From assembly GCA_016218685.1 (NCBI GenBank), contig JACRDD010000017.1:28843-92842 (forward strand): DNA of 64,000 nucleotides, written 5' to 3'. Shown here one piece after another: positions 8,280-16,603 of this stretch. The notes under the pieces were generated by a model. The model did no database searches. It saw nothing but the letters and a program-made list of their open reading frames with translations, and had not been told where the DNA came from. Source of the DNA: Desulfobacterales bacterium (GTDB lineage Bacteria; Desulfobacterota; Desulfobacteria; Desulfobacterales; Desulfosarcinaceae). The translations under genes and the position numbers were made by a program. Position 1 is the first letter of the stretch; each line of letters begins with the position of its first letter.

Positions 8280-9592
8280 ATCCCACGCTGATCGGTATCC
8301 TCGGTATCGTCCTCATGGTCCTGATGTTCCTGACCCGCATGCCGGTTTCGTACGTCATGGCGCTCATGGGTTTTCTAGGCTTCGGTGTGGTGGCCTCGTT
8401 TCAGGGCGGCCTCAACCTGCTGGCCAAGGACCTGTATGCGGTCTTCTCCTCCTACGACCTGACCACGATTCCCATGTTCATCCTCATGGGCCAATTGGCC
8501 TTCAACAGCGGCATCAGCCGCCGGCTTTACGATACGGCCTACAAATACCTGGGCAGCACCCGGGGCGGGCTGGCCATTGCCACGGTGTCGGCCTGCACGG
8601 CCTTCGGCGCGGTGTGCGGCTCCAGCCCGGCCACGGCGGCCACCATGGCCACGGTGGGGCTTCCCGAGATGCGCCGTTTCAAGTATGCCGACGAACTGGC
8701 GGCCGGCGCCGTGGCCTCGGGCGGCGGCCTGGGCATGATTATGCCGCCCAGTGTGGTGCTGCTGGTCTATGGGGTGCTCACCGAACAATCCATCGGCAAA
8801 CTCTTCGTGGCCGGGATCATCCCGGCCATTCTGGTCACGATTCTCTTCTGCGCCACGGTTCTGGTGTGGTGCACGCTGGCTCCGGAACAGGGACCCCGGG
8901 GCGAGACCTTCTCCTGGCGCGCCCGGTTGGTTTCGTTGCGCGATCTGGGCGAAACCATGGCAGTGTTTCTGCTGGTGATGAGCGGCCTGTTCTTCGGCTG
9001 GTTCACGCCCACCGAGGCCGCCGCCGTGGGCGTTTTCGGCGTCTTGGCCGTGTCGCTGATCCGGCGGCAGTTGAGCTGGAAACGCTTCGTCTCCTCTTTG
9101 TACGAGACATTGCGTACGTCATGCATGGTGATGATGCTCATCGGCGGCGCCGTGGTCTTCGGCAAATTCCTGGCCGTGACGCGCATCCCCTTCAACATCG
9201 CCGGTTGGATCGAAAGCCTGAACATGGCCCCGGTGGTGATCCTGGGGTTGGTGGTGCTGGTCTATTTCATCGGCGGCTGCTTCATGGATTCGCTGGCCCT
9301 GGTGATGCTCACCGTACCGATTTTCTATCCTTTGATTACCAGCCTGGGCTACGATCCCATCTGGTTCGGCGTGATCATCGTCATGGTGACCGAGATGGGG
9401 GTCATCACCCCGCCGGTGGGAATCAATGTCTACGTGGTCTACGGGGTGGCCTTGAGCCTGAAGCAGAATATCACCCTGGAGTCGATCTTCAAGGGCATCA
9501 TGCCGTTTCTGCTGGCCGTCATCGTGGGCATCGTCCTGATCACGCTGTTTCCCCAACTGGTCCTCTTTTTGCCCGATCTGATGTATCGGTGA
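8276..9592 (+). CDS. dctM: TRAP transporter large permease, DctM family
   Basis: A 438-residue, about 12-helix inner-membrane protein of the DctM family that carries the substrate path of the TRAP transporter. The N-terminal MNPTLIGILGIVLMVLMFLT, the conserved TIPMFILMGQLAFNSG, the helix-loop ACTAFGAVCGSSPATAATMATVGLPEM and GMIMPPSVVLLVYGVL, and the second-half signatures WFTPTEAAAVGVFG and GVITPPVGINVYVV are all diagnostic. The start at 8276 overlaps the dctQ stop; the frame extends further upstream but that part is a shadow of dctQ. The Pro-rich twin motifs mark the inverted repeat of the ion-transporter fold. Confidence 0.94.
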   Translation: MNPTLIGILGIVLMVLMFLTRMPVSYVMALMGFLGFGVVASFQGGLNLLAKDLYAVFSSYDLTTIPMFILMGQLAFNSGISRRLYDTAYKYLGSTRGGLAIATVSACTAFGAVCGSSPATAATMATVGLPEMRRFKYADELAAGAVASGGGLGMIMPPSVVLLVYGVLTEQSIGKLFVAGIIPAILVTILFCATVLVWCTLAPEQGPRGETFSWRARLVSLRDLGETMAVFLLVMSGLFFGWFTPTEAAAVGVFGVLAVSLIRRQLSWKRFVSSLYETLRTSCMVMMLIGGAVVFGKFLAVTRIPFNIAGWIESLNMAPVVILGLVVLVYFIGGCFMDSLALVMLTVPIFYPLITSLGYDPIWFGVIIVMVTEMGVITPPVGINVYVVYGVALSLKQNITLESIFKGIMPFLLAVIVGIVLITLFPQLVLFLPDLMYR

Positions 9593-9596
9593 ACGA

Positions 9597-10469
9597 ATGG
9601 GCCCGGCGCACAGCCAAAAAACCAGATGGTGGGGCGATCTGTCTATTTTCGCCTCGGCCTTTTTCTTTTATCTCTCCACGGCCGTGGTGCGCTGGGGCGC
9701 GGGCCGTGTGGAGATCGACGCGGCCTACTATGTCTTTGCCCGGTTTCTCTTTGGGATCGTGACCGTCATGGCGGTCATGGCCGTCGGCCGCACCGGCCTC
9801 AGGGTGCGCAGCTACCACCTGCTGATCGGCCGGGCCGTCTTCAACACCATCGCGGTCTATTGCTTCTACAAAGCGGTGGCCCTGACCACGGTGGCCGAAG
9901 GCAATATCCTCAACATGACCTTTCCCTTGTTCGTGGCTGTGTTCTCGTGGCTTTTTCTGAAAAAGCAGCGCGAAGCGATGGCCAGCCTCATGGTGGTGGT
10001 GGCCTTCGTGGGGGTCTGGATAGTACTGGCGCCCGATTTGACCCATTTTAAATCCGGCAGTTTGTGGGGCCTGGCATCGGGGGTCACCGCCGCCGCGGCG
10101 ATTCTCTACCTCAACCTGAGCCGGCGCGACCACGACACCAACACCATTCTCTTCTTCATGTTCGGCATCGGCGCCATCGCGATCTACGCCGTTTACCACC
10201 GCCACATCTTCTGGCCCAACCCCACGGAGATCTTCTACCTGACGCTGTGCGCCGGACTCGGGGTGATCGGTCAATATCTTCTGACCATCGGTTTTCGCTA
10301 TGTGTCGGCCGTGGAGGGCAGCATTGTCTCCTGCGCGCGCATCCTCATGGCCGCGCTGCTGGGACCCTATATGGTGGGCGATCCGGCGTTGACGCCGGCC
10401 GGCTGGATCGGCGCCTTTCTGATTCTGGGAGCCAATGTCTATTTGGCGGTGCGCCGGGTCGGGGGATGA
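9597..10469 (+). CDS. EamA/DMT-family membrane exporter
   Basis: A 290-residue protein with about ten membrane helices arranged as two EamA halves (roughly 10-145 and 155-285). The first half has SIFASAFFFYLSTAVVRWGA and KAVALTTVAEGNILNMTFPLFV, and the second SGVTAAAAILYLNLSRR and FRYVSAVEGSIVSCARILMAALLG, matching the drug/metabolite transporter fold, in which the Tyr/Ala-rich helices line the pore. It begins four bases after dctM, so it is likely read from the same transcript, and a strong terminator follows. The transported compound is unknown; placement suggests export of a product related to the TRAP substrate. Confidence 0.85.
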   Translation: MGPAHSQKTRWWGDLSIFASAFFFYLSTAVVRWGAGRVEIDAAYYVFARFLFGIVTVMAVMAVGRTGLRVRSYHLLIGRAVFNTIAVYCFYKAVALTTVAEGNILNMTFPLFVAVFSWLFLKKQREAMASLMVVVAFVGVWIVLAPDLTHFKSGSLWGLASGVTAAAAILYLNLSRRDHDTNTILFFMFGIGAIAIYAVYHRHIFWPNPTEIFYLTLCAGLGVIGQYLLTIGFRYVSAVEGSIVSCARILMAALLGPYMVGDPALTPAGWIGAFLILGANVYLAVRRVGG

Positions 10470-10482
10470 ACGCTTTGGGATG

Positions 10483-10518
10483 AAAAGCCCGGCATCTCAT
10501 GGGATGCCGGGCTTTTTT
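10483..10518. terminator. bidirectional intrinsic terminator
   Basis: Twelve-base stem AAGCCCGGCATC with GATGCCGGGCTT, loop TCATGG, flanked by AAAA on the left and TTTTTT on the right. It closes the dctPQM-eamA unit on the plus strand and the DUF6600 gene arriving on the minus strand. Confidence 0.95.
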
Positions 10519-10524
10519 GCTGTG

Positions 10525-12834
10525 CTATAACTCCCGGAAAGCGCGGCCGCTGGGCCGGCCTTCCGGACGGAATTCGTTGCGCTGGAAGGAGCGATTGCCC
10601 CCGGGCGCCTGTTGCTGCTGCTGGTAGATGCGCTGCTGGCCCCCGCCGCCGTTGCCCGGCGCGTTTTGCGGGGGTGGCGCGATGCGCTGTTGCTCCTGGC
10701 GCGGCTGGATGACCTGCTGCTGTCCGCCGCCGTTGCCTGGAACATTTTGGGTCGGGCGGCTGGGCGCTACCCGGGGCACCTGCTCGATGCGTTGCTGGAA
10801 AAAGCGCTGCTGTTGTCCATCGCCGCCGCTTGGGGCCTGACGCTGGGGAGCCTGTTGGATGCGCGGCTGACTGCTCCTGGGACTTGCCGGCGCATTCTGC
10901 GTCGGACGCGCCGGCGCGGTGCGCGGCGCCTGCTCGATGCGCTGTTGGAAAAAGCGTTCCGGCCCCTTGTTTCCATTGTTCTCCCTGCGCGCATCGTCCA
11001 GCGACCTGCGTTCGGGTGATGGATCGGACGGGGTGACGCGCGATGGTTGCAACCGCTCCCGCTCCCTGGGCGACAGGGCATTGGCCGGTCTGCCCGGCAG
11101 GGCGGTCGTCGGTCGGGCCTCCTGCCCGGCGTCGCGTTCCTGTGGCTGGAGTCTGCCCGGCAAGTTCTCCTTGCCGTCGCGGCGTTCACCGGTTATGGCT
11201 GTGGCCGGTTTGTCGCCCCCCACTTCCCGTTGGTGATTGCGTTGCTCCGTGCCCGGAGGCGTATTCGACCGCCGCTGGGGTATGGGACGGTCATCCTCCC
11301 CCTGGCCTATGGCCGGGCGCCTCACCGCCGAGGGCACCCCTCCTTTTTTGGGCGCCGACACCAGACGGGTCATGGGCTGCTCGATGCGTTCCCGCCCGCT
11401 CTGGCGGGGCTCCTGCATGTGGGTATATTGCTTGGGTTCCACATGCGGCCGGCGTGTGGCCACCACCGGACGGTGGAAGGATTCCTGGGGCGGCCGTTGG
11501 CCCTTTTTGTCATGGGGCACGAAGCTGGCCGGCGTGGCATGCTTGCTGGAAACCGCCTGATGCAGCCTCAGTTGTTTGCTATCGACACGGTCCACATGCA
11601 TCGGATGCATCGGGCCGCGGCCGAAATTTTTTTCATGCACGGCCATGACGCCGCGGCCTTGCTTCATATGATGGTAGTGATGGATGTCATCCACATGCAC
11701 CACATGATGGTGATGAACGACCACATCGTTGACATAATGCGGCCCGCCCCAGCCACCCCACCAGGGCCGATGAATGAATCCCGGCCGGCCCCACCAGGGA
11801 ACGCAGGGCTCGCCCCATCCCAGGGCCACCCAGCCCACGGTGGGGGCGCTGCCGAAGCTCATGCTGACGCTTAATCCCGGGCCGCCCACGAAGGCCACCA
11901 GGGCAGGCGCATAGACCGGTCGGACCACCACCGGTCCCGGCGCCCAGGCCCAGTATCCGCTGACACTAACCCAGCGGCCATAGTGGTAAGGCGCCCAGCC
12001 CCAGGGGGCCCGGTCCACCCAGGTCCAACCATAGTAAGGGTCCATAATCCAGGTGCCGTCGCTGTAGGGGGCCCAGCCGGCCGCCACGCCGCCCGGAAAC
12101 CATACCGACCCGTAGGTGGGCACCACCCGCCAGGCGCCGTGCCGGTCCAAATCATCGGTGCCGTAGGCCTGGGGAGAAACATAGCGGGCGCTGACGGCCT
12201 CGATGAGGTCATTGGTGCGATCGTAGTTCCATTGATCCCACACATCTGGCTCCGGGGCCGCATAGGCGCTGATGGATGGATCGTTGGTGCCGTCCAGCAC
12301 CACCTCCTCGCTGGGCGCGATGGTCAGGCTTCGGCCGCCCACGGGCGTGGCCACGGCAGATCCGCCCTTGCGGGTGATGAACGTGGTGCGCTCGCCATCC
12401 ACATTCACCCGATAGTAGCCCGGATTGTTGATGGTAAAGGCCGCGTTGGGCGTATCCACCTCCACGGTGTTGCCCGCGGGCAGATCGCGCAGGTCGAAGG
12501 CCGCATAGCCCGAGGTCACCTTGAACTGCAGAAAATCGGGGTCGTGATTTTCCAATCCAATTTGAGTGTTGGCCCATCCGCGCACAAAGGCGCGGGCGCC
12601 GATCTGCAGCTCGATATTGCCGGGCGAACCGGTGTAAAGCTGGTCTCCCGGGGCCAGGGGGGTGTTGACCTGGGCCTCGACCCAATCCGGAGCGCCGGGT
12701 CGATAGAACGATACCTGGCCGTCCGCGAAGCTCAAGCGGGGCGGCGTGCGCCCGATCTCTTCCGAGATGGCAGGGGATACGCCCAAAATTAAGGTCAAAA
12801 TCAATCCCAACAGGATAAAAGATTTGGCGCGCAT
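10525..12834 (-). CDS. FecR-like/DUF6600 secreted envelope protein with His-rich and Gln/Pro-rich tail
   Basis: A 769-residue exported protein. After a signal peptide (AKSFILLGLILTLILGVSPAIS) comes a FecR-like beta domain (residues about 30-190; LSFADGQVSFYRPG, APGDQLYTGSPGNIELQIG), then a DUF6600-type Trp/Tyr/Gly-rich region (about 240-360; YGSVWFPGGVAAGWAPYSDG, WVDRAPWGWAPYHYG). A His-rich patch (VVHHHHVVHVDDIHHYHHM, about 365-395) and a long low-complexity Gln/Pro/Arg tail follow, containing repeats such as FFQQRIEQ(A/V)PR. The start is set at 12834: AAGGAGG lies 7 bases upstream of the second ATG but abuts the first. The His patch may bind metal. The role is unknown; such proteins sit in the periplasm or on the surface. 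Confidence 0.75.
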   Translation of the reverse strand: MRAKSFILLGLILTLILGVSPAISEEIGRTPPRLSFADGQVSFYRPGAPDWVEAQVNTPLAPGDQLYTGSPGNIELQIGARAFVRGWANTQIGLENHDPDFLQFKVTSGYAAFDLRDLPAGNTVEVDTPNAAFTINNPGYYRVNVDGERTTFITRKGGSAVATPVGGRSLTIAPSEEVVLDGTNDPSISAYAAPEPDVWDQWNYDRTNDLIEAVSARYVSPQAYGTDDLDRHGAWRVVPTYGSVWFPGGVAAGWAPYSDGTWIMDPYYGWTWVDRAPWGWAPYHYGRWVSVSGYWAWAPGPVVVRPVYAPALVAFVGGPGLSVSMSFGSAPTVGWVALGWGEPCVPWWGRPGFIHRPWWGGWGGPHYVNDVVVHHHHVVHVDDIHHYHHMKQGRGVMAVHEKNFGRGPMHPMHVDRVDSKQLRLHQAVSSKHATPASFVPHDKKGQRPPQESFHRPVVATRRPHVEPKQYTHMQEPRQSGRERIEQPMTRLVSAPKKGGVPSAVRRPAIGQGEDDRPIPQRRSNTPPGTEQRNHQREVGGDKPATAITGERRDGKENLPGRLQPQERDAGQEARPTTALPGRPANALSPRERERLQPSRVTPSDPSPERRSLDDARRENNGNKGPERFFQQRIEQAPRTAPARPTQNAPASPRSSQPRIQQAPQRQAPSGGDGQQQRFFQQRIEQVPRVAPSRPTQNVPGNGGGQQQVIQPRQEQQRIAPPPQNAPGNGGGGQQRIYQQQQQAPGGNRSFQRNEFRPEGRPSGRAFREL

Positions 12835-12865
12835 GGCCATTCCTCCTTAATTACAATCCAGTGCG

Positions 12866-13462
12866 TTAATTCTTGGCTTCTTGCGGCGGCGGCGGTGGTG
12901 GCGGCGGCAGTGATTGCGCCGGCCGCTCAGCGCCGGGCGGCGGTGGTGGATACGGCCATGGCGCGGAAGCCGGGGGCGGTGGTGGCGGTCTGCGCATATG
13001 GACACTGGCGGCAGGTGCCGTCGCATGGCGCAGGTTTTGAGTATCATGGCCCTTGGCGTACATGCACTGCTCGTAGGCCATGTCGTAGCGGCGCTGGGCC
13101 TCGGTGCCGGCCGCATTGGCCGGTCCGCTGGCCACGGCCGCGCCGCCCACCAGGCCGGTGCCGGCGCCGATGGCGGCACCGGCGCCCACATTCCCCGATG
13201 CGGCGCCGACCATGGCGCCCACGGCCGCGCCGGCCACCGCGCCGACGGCCATGCCGGTGCCCAGGGTCTCGTTGGCCGCTTCGTCCGGCGATGCGCCGGC
13301 CTGACCTTCAGCCCATTGACGGCAAACACCATCGTCTTGCTGGAAGGTATCGAAGGCCTGGCCCGGCCCGGGCCAGGCCATGACGCTGGGGCCGGCGGGC
13401 AAAGTGGCGCAGCCGGACAAGAGCGCCACCGTCAGGGCGGATAGGAACAATCGGGTTTTCAT
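12866..13462 (-). CDS. glycine-zipper lipoprotein
   Basis: A 198-residue lipoprotein: MKTRLFLSALTVALLSGC gives a signal peptide with lipobox LSGC. The middle has a glycine-zipper stretch with GxxxG spacing (TGMAVGAVAGAAVGAMVGAA, then AGAAIGAGTGLVGGAA; residues about 70-115), which usually packs as membrane-inserting or outer-membrane-bound helices. An YEQCMYAKGHD motif follows, as in many YMGG/glycine-zipper family members, and the tail is poly-proline (PPPPPPPP). ATG at 13462 has GGAG nine bases upstream; the frame opens slightly earlier with a TTG. It is in the same direction as the DUF6600 gene and 31 bases upstream of it, so the two may be one envelope-stress unit. Confidence 0.8.
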   Translation of the reverse strand: MKTRLFLSALTVALLSGCATLPAGPSVMAWPGPGQAFDTFQQDDGVCRQWAEGQAGASPDEAANETLGTGMAVGAVAGAAVGAMVGAASGNVGAGAAIGAGTGLVGGAAVASGPANAAGTEAQRRYDMAYEQCMYAKGHDTQNLRHATAPAASVHMRRPPPPPPASAPWPYPPPPPGAERPAQSLPPPPPPPPQEAKN

Positions 13463-13625
13463 CGGTTTTTTCTCCAAAAGGCCGCGGGGTACCGCATCGA
13501 TTCATGGGCTTCGCGGATGAATCTCCTTATACTGCTCCCCATGCGGTCTTGCCAACTTGGGACGAAGGCGGATTGTGAAATGTTTACAATCCGCCGTGGC
13601 AGCCCCATCCCTGGAGAAAATACAG

Positions 13626-14393
13626 CTATTCGCCCTTGAACACCGGCTCGCGTTTTTCGAAGAAGGCGGTCATGCCCTCCACGGCGTCCTTGCTGGCGCC
13701 CAGCTTGGTGGACCACTCGCGATCGACCTTCAAGCCTTCCATCAGGCCTTTTTCCAATCCGGTGCTCATGCCCTCCAGCACGGCGCGCACGGCCAGGGGT
13801 GGCCGCTTGCTCAGGGCCACGGCCATGGCCATGGCCTCCTTCATCAGATCGGCCGCGGGCACCACACGATCCACCAGGCCGATGGCCAGGGCCTCCTGGG
13901 GTTGCAAGCGTTTGCTGAAAAGGATCATGTCCAGGGCCTTGGACTTGCCGATCACCCGGGGCAGGCGCTGGATGCCGCCCCAGCCGGGGGTGATGCCCAG
14001 GTTCACCTCGGGCAATCCCATGATGGTGCGGGGCGTATCGGCAATCAGGCGGAAGTGGCACACCAGGGCCAGTTCGCAGCCGCCGCCCAGAGCATAGCCG
14101 TTGATGGCGGCGATGACCGGCTTGGACAGGCGCTCGATGCGGTTGAACACGTCGTTGCCGTTGGGGCCTTTGGCGATGTTGGCCAGGTCCGACACATCCA
14201 TGCCCGCGCAGAAGCCTTTTTCACCGGCGCCGGTGATGATGACGGCGCGGGTCTCGCGGCTCTTTTCGATCTCGGTGATGGCGTGGTCCAGCTCTTCCCG
14301 GATGCCGAGGTTCACCGAATTTGTCGGGGGCCGGTTGAGGGTGATGGTGGTGACATAATCCTGGGTGGCCACGATGATGTTCTTGTACTGCAT
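13626..14393 (-). CDS. enoyl-CoA hydratase/isomerase (crotonase) family protein
   Basis: A 255-residue cytoplasmic crotonase-fold protein, normal length. The oxyanion-hole regions AGEKGFCAGMDVSDLA and NGYALGGGCELAL are present. Both acid/base residues of enoyl-CoA hydratase are kept: Glu in GGGCELAL and Glu in GLPEVNLGITPGWGGIQRLPR. It should therefore hydrate trans-2-enoyl-CoA in beta-oxidation or a related CoA pathway. No thiolase or dehydrogenase lies beside it. The start has an AAGGAGG site eight bases upstream (GGAGGTTCGGC). A hotdog thioesterase is nearby at 15.8 kb but on a separate unit. Confidence 0.9.
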   Translation of the reverse strand: MQYKNIIVATQDYVTTITLNRPPTNSVNLGIREELDHAITEIEKSRETRAVIITGAGEKGFCAGMDVSDLANIAKGPNGNDVFNRIERLSKPVIAAINGYALGGGCELALVCHFRLIADTPRTIMGLPEVNLGITPGWGGIQRLPRVIGKSKALDMILFSKRLQPQEALAIGLVDRVVPAADLMKEAMAMAVALSKRPPLAVRAVLEGMSTGLEKGLMEGLKVDREWSTKLGASKDAVEGMTAFFEKREPVFKGE

Positions 14394-14518
14394 GCCGAAC
14401 CTCCTTGCTGATCTTTGATGGGTGAACGCCGCGCTTTGAAAGGCTAAAGGGCGATGATTGCAACGGGCGCACTATTTCACGGGCTCGAGGTGGTGTCAAG
14501 CCGCTGCCGGCCCAAAGA

Positions 14519-14552
14519 AAACAGGCGGTTCCAGCTTGGAACCGCCTGTTTG
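14519..14552 (-). terminator. intrinsic terminator of the dodecin gene
   Basis: AACAGGCGGTTCC pairs perfectly with GGAACCGCCTGTT across a short AGCTT loop, followed on the minus strand by TTTTCTTT. It lies about 40 bases after the dodecin stop and separates that gene from the enoyl-CoA hydratase gene. Confidence 0.9.
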
Positions 14553-14592
14553 ATTGCAGCAATGTCTTGCCGATGACGGCAAGGTGCGTGCG

Positions 14593-14805
14593 TCAGTCGT
14601 TGGCATATTTAAATGAAAGTTTGACCCGCGCGCGGAAGGCGACCACCTTGCCCTCCTCCACCTTCATATCCAAGAGTCCTATCTCAGCGATGCGCAGGTC
14701 CCTGAGGCTCTTGCTGGCAGTGGTCACCGCATTGCGGGCGGCATCTTCCCAGGACTTGGGGCTGGTTCCGATGACTTCGATCACTTTGTAGACACTGTCG
14801 GGCAT
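14593..14805 (-). CDS. dodecin family flavin-binding protein
   Basis: A 70-residue protein, the exact size of dodecins, small dodecameric proteins that store or sequester flavins (FMN, FAD or riboflavin). The sequence MPDSVYKVIEVIGTSPKSW, then EDAARNAVTTASKSLRDLR and VEEGKVVAFRARVKLSFKY follows the beta-alpha-beta-beta dodecin fold with its EVxGxSxxSW start. The aromatic Trp that stacks on the flavin (SPKSWEDA) is present. The start at 14805 has AAGGAGGAGCTT directly upstream. It is a single-gene unit with its own terminator. Confidence 0.93.
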   Translation of the reverse strand: MPDSVYKVIEVIGTSPKSWEDAARNAVTTASKSLRDLRIAEIGLLDMKVEEGKVVAFRARVKLSFKYAND

Positions 14806-15139
14806 AAGCTCCTCCTTTGGTTGTGGGTGGCGTTGGCTTCGAATGGTTGTCCGGATAGACAGGCACAACCGGTTTTCAAGATACGTATCACTTCCGAAAA
14901 AGCATCAGCGGCGGTTCAATAGCAGCGACAACCCATACAGATACGGAGAGTGGCTTCGGGTCGGTGCAAGGGAGATTCGGCGGTATTGGCCGGAGAACGT
15001 GCTACAAGATAGATCACCTTTGGTGCAGGCTGTCAACCGGCAACTCGAATCCGTGAGCCAGGCTTTTGATTGCAACCCTCGCCATGGACCTGCTAAATTA
15101 CCTCCATCGGTCGGACCCTCAAACGCCAAGGAGCAGAAA
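14806..15139. other. intergenic region, nothing recognised
   Basis: Divergent spacer between the dodecin gene and the membrane protein gene. The plus frame is open through it but lacks a plausible start before 15140 and reads as basic, low-quality peptide. No hairpin or repeat was seen. Confidence 0.5.
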
Positions 15140-15796
15140 ATGCCTACCGCCGCTTCCCAACGCGCACTGGACGGACTGCGCGACCTGTCCAACCTTCAAT
15201 GGTATGTCATCCCCATGCTCGCCGTGGTCTTCTACATCTACACCGCCGAGATCAGGAAGGCGCGCGCCAGCGGCAACTGGGACGCCATCATCGCCGGTCT
15301 GACCCTGTTCGGCATGGATTTCATCAACGAGACCTGGAACGGTTGGGTCTTTCACTGGACGCAGCACTCGGCCTTCTGGACCGCGCCGGGTCCCTCGGCC
15401 CTGCGCACCATGATCGGCTGGAACATCGAGATCATGTTCATGTTCGCCATCGCCGGCATCATCTTTTACAACTCCCTGTCCGAAACCCCCGGCGCCAAGA
15501 TCCTGGGCCTGCCCGACCGCTGGTTCTGGGCCATCGGCTATTCGATCTTCTGTGTTTTCATCGAGTGCCTTCTCAACATGGGCGGCCTGCTCGTCTGGGA
15601 GTACCCCTGGTGGACGCGCACCTTGGGCGGCGTCTGGCTCATCTTCCTCTTCGGCTACTTTCACTTCTACGTGGCCATCATTCTTGTGCTGGGACTCAAA
15701 ACCCTGCGTGCCCGGATCGTTGCCGTGGCCAGCCTGTATGCTATTGCAGCCATGGCGAACATCGTTTGCCTGGGGTTTCTGGGGTGGGTGTACTAG
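15140..15796 (+). CDS. multi-pass membrane protein of unknown function
   Basis: A 218-residue protein with about six hydrophobic helices (for example LQWYVIPMLAVVFYIYTAEI, IEIMFMFAIAGIIFYNSL, WFWAIGYSIFCVFIECLLNM, TLGGVWLIFLFGYFHFYVAI). Acidic and aromatic residues inside or beside helices (MDFINETWNGWVFHW, FIECLLNMGG, LVWEYPWW) suggest a membrane enzyme or carrier rather than a simple anchor. I do not recognise the family. The start at 15140 has AAGGAG seven bases upstream; the longer frame before it is not convincing. It is followed after 17 bases by a convergent thioesterase gene. Confidence 0.75.
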   Translation: MPTAASQRALDGLRDLSNLQWYVIPMLAVVFYIYTAEIRKARASGNWDAIIAGLTLFGMDFINETWNGWVFHWTQHSAFWTAPGPSALRTMIGWNIEIMFMFAIAGIIFYNSLSETPGAKILGLPDRWFWAIGYSIFCVFIECLLNMGGLLVWEYPWWTRTLGGVWLIFLFGYFHFYVAIILVLGLKTLRARIVAVASLYAIAAMANIVCLGFLGWVY

Positions 15797-15813
15797 CGTT
15801 CTACATTGGCCGG

Positions 15814-16257
15814 TTACTTCTTGGGGATGATCATGTAGGTGGCCAGCCCCATGGCGATCAGGCCGTTGGTGTCGGTGGTGACGCGCACCTCGCCCAGGGC
15901 CGCGCGGGCGCCCTTCTGGACGACGCGTGCTTCGGCCCGCAAGGTGCCGCCGGTGAAAGGCTTGAGGTAGTTGAGCTTCATCTCCAGGGTGACCAGGGTT
16001 TCGTCGCGGCCGATCAGGCCGACCAGGGCCATGGCCACGGCGGCGTCGGCGGCCGAGAAGGTCGCGCCGCCATGGGCGATGCCGTCGGCCTGGGTCAATT
16101 TGGGATCGAAGGGCAGTTGGACCACGGCCCATCCTTTTTTAATGTCCGAAAGGCGCATGCCCAACAGGGTCCAGAAGGGGTGGGCGGTGTGCGCCTTTGC
16201 GATCAAAGCCTTTTTGAAATTGGGGGAGAGTTCCTCGAATTCGATGGGTTCGGTCAT
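15814..16257 (-). CDS. PaaI-family hotdog thioesterase
   Basis: A 147-residue hotdog-fold protein that hydrolyses acyl-CoA thioesters. The signature GIAHGGATFSAADAAVAMAL carries the HGG-x3-(S/A)xxD active-site motif of the PaaI/YdiI branch, with the catalytic acidic residue present as Asp. Flanking strands VTLEMKLNYLKPFTGGTLRAEA fit the family. PaaI-type enzymes act on phenylacetyl- or hydroxyphenyl-CoA esters, in keeping with anaerobic aromatic metabolism, but the substrate is not fixed by sequence. It is 20 bases upstream-downstream coupled with the YbcJ-like gene in the same direction, so the two are likely co-transcribed. Confidence 0.9.
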   Translation of the reverse strand: MTEPIEFEELSPNFKKALIAKAHTAHPFWTLLGMRLSDIKKGWAVVQLPFDPKLTQADGIAHGGATFSAADAAVAMALVGLIGRDETLVTLEMKLNYLKPFTGGTLRAEARVVQKGARAALGEVRVTTDTNGLIAMGLATYMIIPKK

Positions 16258-16277
16258 CGTATGGCCTTCATATTGGC

Positions 16278-16487
16278 TTAAGCGACTTCAATGGTATTGC
16301 CTTCCAGAACGACCACTTGGCCCTTTCTGAGTTTACACTGCCGGCGTCGCTCCACCTGGCCGTCCACGGTCACGCGGCCTTCGGCAATCAGGATCTTGGC
16401 CGTGCCGCCGGTGGGACAGAGGCCGGTGGCTTTGAGCAGCTTGCTCAGTTCGATGTATTCGCCCTGGATTTCGAATGTGGTTTGCAT
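16278..16487 (-). CDS. YbcJ-like S4-domain RNA-binding protein
   Basis: A 69-residue protein consisting of one S4 RNA-binding domain: FEIQGEYIELSKLLKATGLC, PTGGTAKILIAEGRVTVDGQ and VERRRQCKLRKGQVVVLEG. Length, the conserved Leu-Lys-x-x-Gly in the first helix and the GxVxVNGxxExRRxxKLxxGD-like pattern match E. coli YbcJ and Bacillus YaaA relatives, probable ribosome-associated RNA binders. It is read in the same direction as the thioesterase gene, 20 bases before it. Confidence 0.9.
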   Translation of the reverse strand: MQTTFEIQGEYIELSKLLKATGLCPTGGTAKILIAEGRVTVDGQVERRRQCKLRKGQVVVLEGNTIEVA

Positions 16488-16603
16488 TCCGGTCTTTTAA
16501 CCAAGAATGGGCCGCAACGCACGCAAATTTTATTCTCCTTGCCTAAGTGTCTGGATTCAGGCTACATAACGCCCTTATCGATAACCCGTTAGCGGTGAGA
16601 TCC

